From positions 894,985-958,984 of the forward strand of contig DASZBM010000010.1 of NCBI GenBank assembly GCA_035944135.1: a stretch of DNA of 64,000 nucleotides. Reading direction: 5' to 3'. The notes under the pieces were generated by a model that was not told where the DNA came from, did no database searches, and saw only the letters and a list, made by a program, of their open reading frames with translations. The position numbers were made by a program, and so were the translations under genes. Below, in pieces: positions 34,763 through 43,232 of this stretch. This stretch comes from Acidobacteriaceae bacterium. GTDB taxonomy: Bacteria; Acidobacteriota; Terriglobia; Terriglobales; Acidobacteriaceae. Each line of letters begins with the position of its first letter. Positions within the stretch are counted from its first letter, which is position 1.

Positions 34763-35239
34763 ATGTCCGAAATGAACCGCAGAGATCTCTGTCTTGCCGC
34801 TGGGGCGTTCGCTGCGCTAGGTGGCTTGCTGGCGAACGCCAACGCGCAGGAGGTGCACGGCGAAGGCTCAGGCGCGGAAATCGATCTGTCCAAATCGCGC
34901 GTCTTTCGCTTCGACCAGATGAAGGTCGAGCAGCACTCGAACGGCGGTTGGGGACGTCCTGTGCTGCATGGCACGCTTCCCACGGGCGAGTTCGTCGAGG
35001 TTCACGAAACGATGCTGCCGCCCGGCCAGATGCCGCACCCGCCACACAAACACCGCAACTCGGAGTTCGTGCTCATCCGCGAGGGCCACGTCGAGTACTG
35101 GGGCGAGGACGGCAAGCACGAACCGGTAGGCCCCGGCGACATCGTCTTCTCCGCCTCAAACCAGATGCACGGCATGAAGAACACCGGCGGCACAAACGCG
35201 ACCTACTTCGTCGTTTCGATCAGCCACGGCCAGCTCTAG
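34763..35239 (+). CDS. cupin-domain protein with Tat signal
   Basis: The 158-residue paralogue of the preceding cupin begins NRRDLCLAAGAFAALGG, a twin-arginine signal ending near ANAQ (residue 29), so it should be exported folded. The cupin core reads PPGQMPHPPHKHRNSEFVLI (motif 1, with HxH ligands) and GDIVFSASNQMHGMKNTGG (motif 2). The metal-ligand set is more complete than in the cytoplasmic copy. Paired cupins, one outside and one inside, may act on the same small molecule, but nothing here identifies it. Stop codons of this gene and metG lie 8 bases apart. Confidence 0.85.
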   Translation: MSEMNRRDLCLAAGAFAALGGLLANANAQEVHGEGSGAEIDLSKSRVFRFDQMKVEQHSNGGWGRPVLHGTLPTGEFVEVHETMLPPGQMPHPPHKHRNSEFVLIREGHVEYWGEDGKHEPVGPGDIVFSASNQMHGMKNTGGTNATYFVVSISHGQL

Positions 35240-35247
35240 AGGCCGAC

Positions 35248-37431
35248 TTACTTCAGCCGCGAACCGAGCGCGACATCTTCAGTTAGCGTCGCGAGCACGG
35301 GCTTGCTGCCTTCGTTCTCCGAGGCGGCAAGCAGCATGCCGTGCGACTCCAGCCCGCGCATCTTGCGCGGCGCCAGATTCGTGATCACCACGATGCGCCG
35401 CCCGATCAACTCTTCCGGTGTGTACCACTGCGCGATGCCCGAGAGGATTTGGCGCTTTTCATAGCCGAGGTCGACCTCGAGGCGAAGCAGCTTGTCGGCC
35501 TTCGGAATGCGCTCAGCGACGAGGATCTGCGCGACTCTGAGATCGATCCTTGCGAAGTCGTCGATGCTGATAGAGCCCGCGTGCTCCGTGCTCTCGCTCG
35601 GCGGAACAAGCCCCGGCGCTCCACCGGGAGGATTGGGCTCGGGCTGCGGCTGCTGCTCTGCCTGGGGTTGCGGGCTGCCGATGGCGGTTGCGTTCTTCTC
35701 TTCAATGTCTGCCATGATGTCTGCCAGTTCCTTTGGAGCGCGTGGAAAGATGGGCCCGAGCGCGCCGAGCTTCGTCCCCGGCCTCAGGCCACCCCATTCC
35801 AGATTGTTCAGTTCGCCGTTCTTCGCGGCAGTTTCAATATCGCCAAGCCCAAGCTGTGCCCACACCTTCGCCGTTGTCGCTGGGAGGACAGGGTAGAGCA
35901 AAGCCGTGATGATGCGGATCGCTTCAGCCGCCGTGTAGAGCGTGGATCGTTGCCCCTGCCGCGACAGCTCAGTGTCTGTCGCTGCCCACGGCTTGCGCGA
36001 GGTCATCAACTGATCCACAGATGCGATGCCGCTGGCGATCAAGCCCAGCGCGTCCGCGAAGGCACGTTTCTGCAGGTTCTCCTGAACGCTGGAAGCAATC
36101 TCTCGCAATCGGAATGCAAGCAACTGGCACTCTGAAGCCGCAAGAATTTCCTGCGATGGGGGACGGCTTGGCGTCTCTTTTCGCTCCGCCTGATAGAAGA
36201 CGAGCGACTGCGCCTCAAGGCAATCCTCGACGACGCCACCACTGGTCTTCGCAATCAAAGCCAGCGTGCGGCTGACCAGGTTCCCATATCCATTCGCCAA
36301 GTCCGCGTTGTACCGCGTCACCAGCGAATCGAAGCTGAAGCTGCCATCCTGCCCAAACGGAATCTCCCGCAGCAGAAAGTACCGCAGAACATCCGCACCA
36401 AACAGATCTCGCTCGCGCTTCGTGCTCTCCGGAAACTGCTTGCCGTACACATCCTCGCCGAACGCCTCGAGAATCGTCTCGGTCCGCACGATATTGCCCT
36501 TCGACTTCGACATCTTCGCGTTATCGAAGAGCAGCCATCCATGCGCTGTAATCGCCTTTGGCAGCGGCAGCCCCGCTGCCAGTAGAAACGCCGGCCAGTA
36601 GACGCAGTGAAACCGGATGATCTCCTTGCCGACGAGGTGCAGGTCTGCGGGCCAATAACGCTCGAACTGAGCGACCTCTTTGGGATCATCGGAACCGTAG
36701 CCAATCGCGGTCATGTAATTCGCAAGCGCATCCAGCCACACGTAGACGACGTGCGGCTCTTTGGCGAGCGATGCCGCCGATGGAGGCACGGATATACCCC
36801 ACGTAAAGCTCGAGCGCGAGATCGAAAGGTCCTTCAGGCCCCCGCGCACGAAGCTGAGCACTTCGTTCTTGCGGCTCTCCGGAGTGATCACGAGTTCATC
36901 GCGCTCGATCAGGTCAATCAGCTTTTCCTGAAACGCGCTCAGCTTGAAGAAGAAGTTCTCTTCCGTCACCGTCTCGAGCAGCCGCCCGCAATCCGGACAC
37001 GGCGTTCCGGCAGGTGCGTCGACGAACGCCTCATCGCTGACGCAGTACGACCCGGTGTAGGAGTCGAGATAGATAAAGCCGCGGTCGAAAAGCGCATTGA
37101 AAAGCTTCTGCACGCCCCGGTTGTGCTCCGGATCGGTCGTTCGAATGAACTTATCGAACGTCAGTCCCATTCGCTCCCACAGGCTCTTGAATGCCCCCGC
37201 AACCTCGTCCGCAAACTGCTTCGGAGCCACGCCTGCGGCTGCCGCCGAGCGCTCGATCTTCTGCCCATGCTCGTCGGTGCCCGTCAGGAAGAACGTGTCA
37301 TCGCCGAGCAGCCGATGCCGACGCGCTAGGACATCGGCGACGATGGTCGTGTACGCGTGCCCAATATGCGGGCGCGCGTTGACGTAGTAAATCGGTGTTG
37401 TGAGGTAAAACTTCTTCTGGTCTGCGGACAT
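35248..37431 (-). CDS. metG: methionyl-tRNA synthetase with C-terminal tRNA-binding domain
   Basis: MetRS charges tRNA-Met and initiator tRNA. The 727-residue product starts at ATG 37431 (MSADQKKFYLTTPIYYV); an upstream in-frame TTG would add ten residues without family match. HIGH is at HIGHAYTT, KMSKS at KMSKSKGNIV, and a CPDCG zinc knuckle is in the connective domain. A Pro/Gln-rich linker (about residues 580-620) leads to a C-terminal EMAP-like domain (SIDDFARIDLRVAQILVAER) that dimerises the enzyme and binds tRNA. It is convergent with the Tat-exported cupin gene. Confidence 0.95.
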   Translation of the reverse strand: MSADQKKFYLTTPIYYVNARPHIGHAYTTIVADVLARRHRLLGDDTFFLTGTDEHGQKIERSAAAAGVAPKQFADEVAGAFKSLWERMGLTFDKFIRTTDPEHNRGVQKLFNALFDRGFIYLDSYTGSYCVSDEAFVDAPAGTPCPDCGRLLETVTEENFFFKLSAFQEKLIDLIERDELVITPESRKNEVLSFVRGGLKDLSISRSSFTWGISVPPSAASLAKEPHVVYVWLDALANYMTAIGYGSDDPKEVAQFERYWPADLHLVGKEIIRFHCVYWPAFLLAAGLPLPKAITAHGWLLFDNAKMSKSKGNIVRTETILEAFGEDVYGKQFPESTKRERDLFGADVLRYFLLREIPFGQDGSFSFDSLVTRYNADLANGYGNLVSRTLALIAKTSGGVVEDCLEAQSLVFYQAERKETPSRPPSQEILAASECQLLAFRLREIASSVQENLQKRAFADALGLIASGIASVDQLMTSRKPWAATDTELSRQGQRSTLYTAAEAIRIITALLYPVLPATTAKVWAQLGLGDIETAAKNGELNNLEWGGLRPGTKLGALGPIFPRAPKELADIMADIEEKNATAIGSPQPQAEQQPQPEPNPPGGAPGLVPPSESTEHAGSISIDDFARIDLRVAQILVAERIPKADKLLRLEVDLGYEKRQILSGIAQWYTPEELIGRRIVVITNLAPRKMRGLESHGMLLAASENEGSKPVLATLTEDVALGSRLK

Positions 37432-37482
37432 TAGGCTCTGCAGCCAGTTTACCTGCTGCAAGTAAAACTAGCCTGCGCAGAG

Positions 37483-38829
37483 TCATGCCACGCTGAGTGG
37501 AATCTCCGGCTCGCTCGGTGCCCCCAGCCGCGGCACAAGAATCTGGAAGATGGCCAGCGCGATGACGTATGCAAACGCAGCCGAGACGAAGATAATCAGC
37601 GGATGCAGCGAGAAGTAGTGGGAAACCAGCATCGTGAACAGCGCGCCGCCGGCCGCTCCCGCTGCGCCACCCACGCCCACCACCGTGCTGATCGCCGTCG
37701 ATGGGAACATGTCCGTTGGCGTCGAGAAAAGATTCGCAGACCAGCCCTGGTGCGCCGCGGCAGCAAGTGAGAACAGTCCGATGGCGGGCCACGGATTGCT
37801 CCGGAAGATCACGTGCATGTGCGGCACCAGCAGAATGGGCACCACCGCCAGCGCGCAGATCAGCATCGCGAACTTGCGTCCCGAGTTCACGGTATGGCCG
37901 TGGTTCATCCGCCATCCCGAGAGCCAACCGCCCGCGATCGACCCTACGCTCGACACGCTGTAGATCACGATCAGCGGCCACTTTGCCGCGTTCAGATCCA
38001 TGCCGTAATTGTCGTGCAGAAACATCGGCAGATAGAAGAGGTAAAACCACCAGATGGGATCGGTGAGCCCTTTGCCGATTGCAAACGCGTAGAAGCCGCG
38101 GTGGCGCAGCAACGTAGACCACACATGCTCCCTAGGAACTACGGGCGCTAGCGCACGTTGCGTGGTCGTCAGGCCACGGCGCAGCCGATTGTACGGGAAT
38201 GCGATCCAGATCACGCACCAGCAGAGGCCCATGGAGCCGGTGGTGAGGAAGGCCGCGTGCCATCCCCAGCGCGAGGTAACGGCCGCGATCAGAATCGGTG
38301 CGATAAAAAAGCTGGCGTTCGACCCAGAATTGAAGAGGCCGGTCGCGAGTGCGCGCTCTTCGCTCGGAAACCACTCCGTTACGGCCTTGATCGCCGCAGG
38401 GAAGTTGCCGGACTCACCCAGGCCGAGGAACACACGCGCGATGCAAAAGCCCAGCACGCTCGTGACCAGCGAGTGACTCAGCGAGGCGCAACCCCAGATC
38501 AGAATCGCGAGCGCGTAGCCGGTCTTCGTGCCCAGCTTGTCGATCACTCGCCCGGCGAACAGGAACCCGACGCCGTACGCAATCTGAAACCACTCGATCA
38601 CGTGACCGTAGTTCAGGTGGTACTGGACCTGATACTTGGCGTCCACGCCGGGTATCCAGCCCATGAAGTTCAGGTGAAGCTGCGGCTCGATGAGCGAGAA
38701 CACCGAGCGATCCATGTAGTTGATCGTCGTCGCCAGGAACAGGAGGAAGCAGACAAACCACCGCACGCTGGATTTGTCCGGCGCGTTGGCCGTGAACTCT
38801 GAGTCAGAATCGAGGCGCGAGGCTGGCAT
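37483..38829 (-). CDS. MFS transporter, ACS family, ExuT-like (possible hexuronate importer)
   Basis: The 448-residue protein has twelve likely membrane segments and the anion:cation symporter family blocks: YMDRSVFSLIEPQ after segment 1, the loop motif GRVIDKLGTKTGYA, and FLGLGESGNFPAAIKAVTEWFPSEER. This last block is typical of ExuT/GudP/UhpC-type carriers. Close relatives move galacturonate, glucuronate or galactarate, which would fit the pectinesterase and oligogalacturonate lyase in the same window, but substrate is inferred only. It is upstream of metG on the same strand with an independent character. Confidence 0.85.
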   Translation of the reverse strand: MPASRLDSDSEFTANAPDKSSVRWFVCFLLFLATTINYMDRSVFSLIEPQLHLNFMGWIPGVDAKYQVQYHLNYGHVIEWFQIAYGVGFLFAGRVIDKLGTKTGYALAILIWGCASLSHSLVTSVLGFCIARVFLGLGESGNFPAAIKAVTEWFPSEERALATGLFNSGSNASFFIAPILIAAVTSRWGWHAAFLTTGSMGLCWCVIWIAFPYNRLRRGLTTTQRALAPVVPREHVWSTLLRHRGFYAFAIGKGLTDPIWWFYLFYLPMFLHDNYGMDLNAAKWPLIVIYSVSSVGSIAGGWLSGWRMNHGHTVNSGRKFAMLICALAVVPILLVPHMHVIFRSNPWPAIGLFSLAAAAHQGWSANLFSTPTDMFPSTAISTVVGVGGAAGAAGGALFTMLVSHYFSLHPLIIFVSAAFAYVIALAIFQILVPRLGAPSEPEIPLSVA

Positions 38830-38878
38830 TCGTCAACTGAGCATAGCTTGACGCGTGCGACTAAGCAATGAGAGGTGC

Positions 38879-39166
38879 TTAGTAGAAGTAAGGATAGAAG
38901 AGAAAGAAGAGCATCAGCGCCAGGGCCATCATGTCCATGTAAATACAAAGCAGGACGCCAGCGTGGTAGAAGCTCCAGCGCCGCTGAATGCAGCGGATCG
39001 TGTCCACTGTGCCTGCGAAGGCTACAAGAACCGGAAGCACCAGCAAGGGTGCTCGCTGAATCCGCGGATAATGCGAGAGCGGAATGGCGATGGCCAGGCT
39101 CCCGAGCACAAGCACGCTCGCTCTCAGCAGCGAGTGTACGCGCGGATTGAGGATTGCTCGTGTCAC
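38879..39166 (-). CDS. small predicted membrane protein
   Basis: From GTG 39166 this frame encodes 95 residues with three likely membrane segments: SLLRASVLVLGSLAIAIPL, PLLVLPVLVAFAGTVD and LLCIYMDMMALALMLFFLF (each about 16-20 residues). The frame is open further, to 39289, but the extension overlaps the upstream VWFA gene in another frame and looks non-native. It is the next gene downstream of the VWFA-related protein on the minus strand. No family recognised; moderate confidence that it is expressed. Confidence 0.5.
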   Translation of the reverse strand: MTRAILNPRVHSLLRASVLVLGSLAIAIPLSHYPRIQRAPLLVLPVLVAFAGTVDTIRCIQRRWSFYHAGVLLCIYMDMMALALMLFFLFYPYFY

Positions 39167-39224
39167 TGGCCCGCCCGGCAAGCTGACGGTCGCAGCTCCG
39201 GCCGCCGAGTCGCACCAGACAAGT

Positions 39225-41174
39225 CTACTGCTTTCCTTGGTCGTCCGGCGTCGGTTTTGCCGGGCTGGCAGGCGCATTCTGGTTCTCAAGCGCCGGTAAA
39301 TGGCCTACCTCAGCCGTCGGGATCTCCACCACTCCATAGTGGTTCGTTGGATCATCCCGGATGATCAGCCGCATGAAGCTCTCCTGCTTCACAGGCGCGC
39401 TGACCTGCATCTGAAACCGGACGGGATTCGATTCGAACTTTTTGTACTTGTCCGGATCCAAATTCAGCGATATGTCTCGGTCTGAGATGTCCAATACATT
39501 TCCGTCAGCGTCATAGACCATGATCGCGAATTCAATGCTTCCGGTATGGTGTCCATCCGCCTGCGGCATCATCGAAAAATCGCCGGGTAGCGCAAGGTAA
39601 TCGACTACAAACGTGCGGTAGGGCGCCTTCATTCTCCCATTCGGATCAGCCTTGTTTCCCGGCGCCAGCGTGTCCTCGTTCTTTCCGGTCAATGGGAGCA
39701 CACGCACCTTGAACAGAATGTCGGCCGGCGCTGGGGCGCCTCGGGTGAGGGCCGCGCGCGTGTACGCTTCCTTTGCATGATCCTCAAGCTGCGCCGGGGT
39801 TGGACCGGTGTTCGTCGGCAGCTGGCCCTTCTTCTTCGGTGGCTGCTGCGGATCGTCTGCGTAGTAGCCGTGACGATATTCCAGCTTTGCGTATTGCATG
39901 GCCGCAGTTCCGGTCAGATCCACGTGGATATTGCGATAGGAGCCGTTCCAGTTTTTATCCGTCGGGCTGTACGTGATCGTGTAGTAGTTGGAGCCTGCAT
40001 CGATGGCCTTCGCGACGGCAGCGGAGAGCGCGTTCGTGTTGTAAAACGCGTGCCCTCCCGTATCGCTCGCCATCTGCTCCATCGTCATGTGCTCGTCGGC
40101 CTGGCTCTGGAGAAACTTCTGCGCATCACCATTGAACCTGGCAGGATTGCGCCCGTATCTCGTCGGGTTGGAAGCATTGAACATGGGCGGCGTCATCAGT
40201 CCGCGAGCATCCACCGGATAGACCGAAGTCTGTGCCATGGTCAGAAGATTCGTGGTCTCTCGAAACTCTCCATTCGAGTCTTCCATCGCTGCGAACGGGT
40301 CGTTCAGCGTTGGATCGGGCTCAACCTGCAGCGGGAACGAGCCGGAAAACCATATGAGATTCTTGCGGCCGGGGAAATTCGCGAGATAGTGCGCCAGCGT
40401 ATTGAACGCATCCAGCGTGTATTGCGTGCGCATCCTCGTCTGCAGTGCTGATTGCTCGGCCTCGAACTGCTGAACCGAGGCGAGCGTCTGGGCGAACATC
40501 GCGGCATCAGCGCCTCCGGCGGGAGCCGAATCCTGCATCACGTCGGAAAGCTTCTCCGGACCCGTGCCGCCGCCCACCGGATCGTCCAGCAGGTTTGAGC
40601 CGCGCGCAATGAGATGATGCTCAACTGCCGCCCTCAGGACGGCCGGGTCTGTGGTAAAGCCCTGCAGCATGATCAGCCGGTTAGTCAGCCCAAACACCGC
40701 GACGTTGACGCCCGCTTTGGCATGCTTCACATAATCCAGCAGCTGCTGCCGCACGTACATCTGGTCCTGCATCGGCGTGTTCAATGCATCGATGAGCAGG
40801 ATATTGAGGGTACTGTCCGGCGGAACTGGTGTGTAGTTGGTGAAGACGCCCGGGGGCATCGGTCGCACCGGTGGACCGGGCTTCTGATCTGCCGTCGCAC
40901 TGTGCTCCTCAAAATTCCGAATCGTCTGTGGTTTCTTCTGCTCCGTGAGCATGAAGTTGTCGCGTGTCAGCCCATGCACCGCATGGCCGTTTTTGTCCTG
41001 CACGACAACATCAACGATGACGAGCTGAGTGCCCGCGTGCAGGGTCTCCGCAGGTGTGGGTGCAGCCTGCGCGCTCCCGGGTGCCTGGTTTGTTGCAGCT
41101 GGCTGCTGCGCAAGCCCGAAGGGAACGATTGACAGCAGGAATACGAACAGCAGGCCGCGAGCGAAACGCGTCAT
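39225..41174 (-). CDS. secreted VWFA-related domain protein (large)
   Basis: The 649-residue protein has a signal peptide (ARGLLFVFLLSIVPFGLAQ) and the acidobacterial VWFA-related core: VIVDVVVQDKNGHAVHGL, FMLTEQKKPQTIRNFEEH, then LNILLIDALNTPMQDQMYVR as the MIDAS-like strand and NLIWFSGSFPL in the middle. A C-terminal beta-sandwich region (RVLPLTGKNEDTLAPGNKA to DRDISLNLDPDKYK) follows. It is a relative of the shorter protein at 22662-23717. Such proteins are numerous in this phylum and of unknown role. A short membrane protein lies immediately downstream. Confidence 0.88.
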   Translation of the reverse strand: MTRFARGLLFVFLLSIVPFGLAQQPAATNQAPGSAQAAPTPAETLHAGTQLVIVDVVVQDKNGHAVHGLTRDNFMLTEQKKPQTIRNFEEHSATADQKPGPPVRPMPPGVFTNYTPVPPDSTLNILLIDALNTPMQDQMYVRQQLLDYVKHAKAGVNVAVFGLTNRLIMLQGFTTDPAVLRAAVEHHLIARGSNLLDDPVGGGTGPEKLSDVMQDSAPAGGADAAMFAQTLASVQQFEAEQSALQTRMRTQYTLDAFNTLAHYLANFPGRKNLIWFSGSFPLQVEPDPTLNDPFAAMEDSNGEFRETTNLLTMAQTSVYPVDARGLMTPPMFNASNPTRYGRNPARFNGDAQKFLQSQADEHMTMEQMASDTGGHAFYNTNALSAAVAKAIDAGSNYYTITYSPTDKNWNGSYRNIHVDLTGTAAMQYAKLEYRHGYYADDPQQPPKKKGQLPTNTGPTPAQLEDHAKEAYTRAALTRGAPAPADILFKVRVLPLTGKNEDTLAPGNKADPNGRMKAPYRTFVVDYLALPGDFSMMPQADGHHTGSIEFAIMVYDADGNVLDISDRDISLNLDPDKYKKFESNPVRFQMQVSAPVKQESFMRLIIRDDPTNHYGVVEIPTAEVGHLPALENQNAPASPAKPTPDDQGKQ

Positions 41175-41225
41175 TCGAACGCCTCAGAAACCCCGAAGAT
41201 GCACAGCGTAAAGCTGCGCAAAATA

Positions 41226-42293
41226 CTACACTGCCTGGGGTTCGTACTCTGAAGACGTTGCTGCTGCGGCAATTGATTCAGCGAACGGCGCTCGCAGCAC
41301 CCCGCGTTCCGTGATGATCGCCGAGATATACCTCGCCGGAGTCACGTCGAACGCCGGGTTTTCAATCGAAACCCCCTCGGGCGTCACCCGCCGTCCGTGC
41401 GTGTGTGTAACCTCCCGCGCATCCCGCTGCTCAATCGGAATCCCTTGCCCGTCCGGCGTCTCCGGGTCGATCGTGTTGAACGGAGCCGCCACATAAAACG
41501 GAATCCCGTGCTCCTTCGCCAGGATCGCCACTCCGTACGTACCGATCTTGTTCGCAGTGTCGCCGTTCGCCGCGATGCGGTCCGCCCCCACGATCACCGC
41601 CTGAATCCGTCCCTGGCCCATGAAGTACGCAGCCATGTTGTCGCAGATCAGCGTCGTCGGAATGTTGTCCTTGAGGAGTTCCCAGGCCGTAAGCCGCGTG
41701 CCCTGGTTGAACGGCCGCGTCTCATCGGCAAACACGTCGATCTTCTTGCCCGCCTCGACCGCTGCACGAATCACCCCAAGAGCCGACCCGTACCCGCACG
41801 CCGCGAGCGCGCCCGCGTTGCAGTGCGTCAGCACCGTCCCTTCCTCGGGCAGCAGCTCCGCCCCAAACGCACCCAGCCTCCGCAGATTCGCGATGTCCTC
41901 GTCATACAGCCGCTTCGCCAGCGCCACAACCTGCCGCTTGATCTCCGGTATGGCCGTCCTCCTGGCTGCGAGCTCGTTGTACAGCTCCCGCACCTGCGCG
42001 ATCCCCCAAAACAGGTTCACCGCCGTTGGCCGTGTCTTCGCCAGCGTGTCGCAGATAACCTCAACCTCTTTGTCGAGCTCAGCAATCGTCGTAGCCTGCG
42101 AGCGCTCAATCCCGAGCGCCACACCCATTGCCGCCGACACACCAATCGCCATAGCGCCGCGCACAATCATGTCTTTGATCGCGCGCGCGACCTCTTTGTA
42201 GTCCTTGGCAAGGACGTACGTCTCTTCGTGCGGAAGCTTCGTCTGGTCCAGGAAATTGACGCCTTCAGGCGTCCACTCAAGCGTAGGAATCAT
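41226..42293 (-). CDS. mtnA: S-methyl-5-thioribose-1-phosphate isomerase
   Basis: MtnA isomerises methylthioribose-1-phosphate to methylthioribulose-1-phosphate in methionine salvage. The 355-residue protein has [17 protein letters not shown], the catalytic Cys block [12 protein letters not shown], the catalytic Asp in [10 protein letters not shown], and [21 protein letters not shown]. The length matches the family. No other salvage genes are adjacent; the methionine-forming HMT/MTHFR gene lies about 10 kb away. Distinction from eIF2B-like ribose-1,5-bisphosphate isomerase is supported by these blocks. Confidence 0.93.
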   Translation of the reverse strand: MIPTLEWTPEGVNFLDQTKLPHEETYVLAKDYKEVARAIKDMIVRGAMAIGVSAAMGVALGIERSQATTIAELDKEVEVICDTLAKTRPTAVNLFWGIAQVRELYNELAARRTAIPEIKRQVVALAKRLYDEDIANLRRLGAFGAELLPEEGTVLTHCNAGALAACGYGSALGVIRAAVEAGKKIDVFADETRPFNQGTRLTAWELLKDNIPTTLICDNMAAYFMGQGRIQAVIVGADRIAANGDTANKIGTYGVAILAKEHGIPFYVAAPFNTIDPETPDGQGIPIEQRDAREVTHTHGRRVTPEGVSIENPAFDVTPARYISAIITERGVLRAPFAESIAAAATSSEYEPQAV

Positions 42294-42344
42294 CGTGTTT
42301 CTAGTGTAAAAGACTCAGCGGCCGTTCGCCTGCCAACGCTCGCT

Positions 42345-43226
42345 TCAGCGCAGAAGCTTGTCCATGTGCCTGTAGCCGTCCGTCCCAAAGAACAGAACGA
42401 CAAAAACAGTGAAGTTATAGGTCGCATGCATCAGCGCGGACGCTGCAACGGAGTTCAGCCGGATCCGCACGAAAGAAAGCACCAGACTGACACAGTACAA
42501 GATCCCGAGCGCTCCCCATGCGTGCTCCAACTGCCCCTCATGCATCAGCGCGAATGGAACACTGGAAAAGATCGCGGCAAAGATGAGCGCCGCGCGGCTG
42601 TGCAGCGTCGAGCTTTGCCAGCGCTGCAACCCCGCAGGCGTTCGTTCCAGCGCCAGCCAGTCGTAAGCGATGGCGAGTGCCGGCAGAAGAAACCCGCGAA
42701 AGGCGATTTCCTCCGCGAGCGGCGCGAGCAAGACGGCCATAGCGCTCATCAGCCATGCGCCGTGTGTTGTGCTCAAAATCTGTTGGAGCTCCGACGTCTT
42801 CGGCTCCGAGACAAACCGATCTCCAAACTGGGCCAGCCCGCTCATCATCGCGGCCCCGGCCATGATCCAGTACCACCACCTCTTCGCCGCCAGAACGTTC
42901 CACTCGATGCCCGACAGGAAGGATCGATCCCACAACTTCGCGAAGAGAATCCACGCGATCCCGAGCGTCACCAGATACGAGATCGCCTCACCGAGGACCT
43001 GCAATCCCGGATGAGCCTTGAACTGCTCCATCGTATGGAGGTGCGCCGAGGCGAGAACAATGAACGTGCAAGTTCCGAGGCTCGAATAAGCAATGATGAA
43101 GAACAACAGTGCATGCCCGATATGCGGAATATGCTTCGCCGGGCCGTGATCGCGCGCAGGATCGGTATCGTGCTGGATATCCAGCGCCTTCGGTGCGCCT
43201 ACCTCAGATGTGGTCAAAGGACTCAT
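42345..43226 (-). CDS. CPBP family intramembrane glutamic endopeptidase
   Basis: CPBP (ABI/Rce1-like) proteins are multi-pass membrane proteases or processing factors. The 293-residue protein has about eight membrane segments and the three signature motifs: EEIAFRG (EExxxR), FALMH (FxxxH) and HATYN (HxxxN). Its role in bacteria ranges from prenyl-protein processing to bacteriocin immunity, and cannot be specified here. It is flanked by mtnA downstream and uvrA upstream on the same strand, but the 6-base gap to uvrA and the 51-base gap to mtnA suggest only co-transcription. Confidence 0.85.
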   Translation of the reverse strand: MSPLTTSEVGAPKALDIQHDTDPARDHGPAKHIPHIGHALLFFIIAYSSLGTCTFIVLASAHLHTMEQFKAHPGLQVLGEAISYLVTLGIAWILFAKLWDRSFLSGIEWNVLAAKRWWYWIMAGAAMMSGLAQFGDRFVSEPKTSELQQILSTTHGAWLMSAMAVLLAPLAEEIAFRGFLLPALAIAYDWLALERTPAGLQRWQSSTLHSRAALIFAAIFSSVPFALMHEGQLEHAWGALGILYCVSLVLSFVRIRLNSVAASALMHATYNFTVFVVLFFGTDGYRHMDKLLR

Positions 43227-43232
43227 AAAGCG

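Noticed and set aside
39917..39932. A second CACGTG palindrome (ATCCACGTGGAT) inside the large VWFA gene
   Set aside because: It departs from the parS consensus at several outer positions on both sides and lies in coding sequence.
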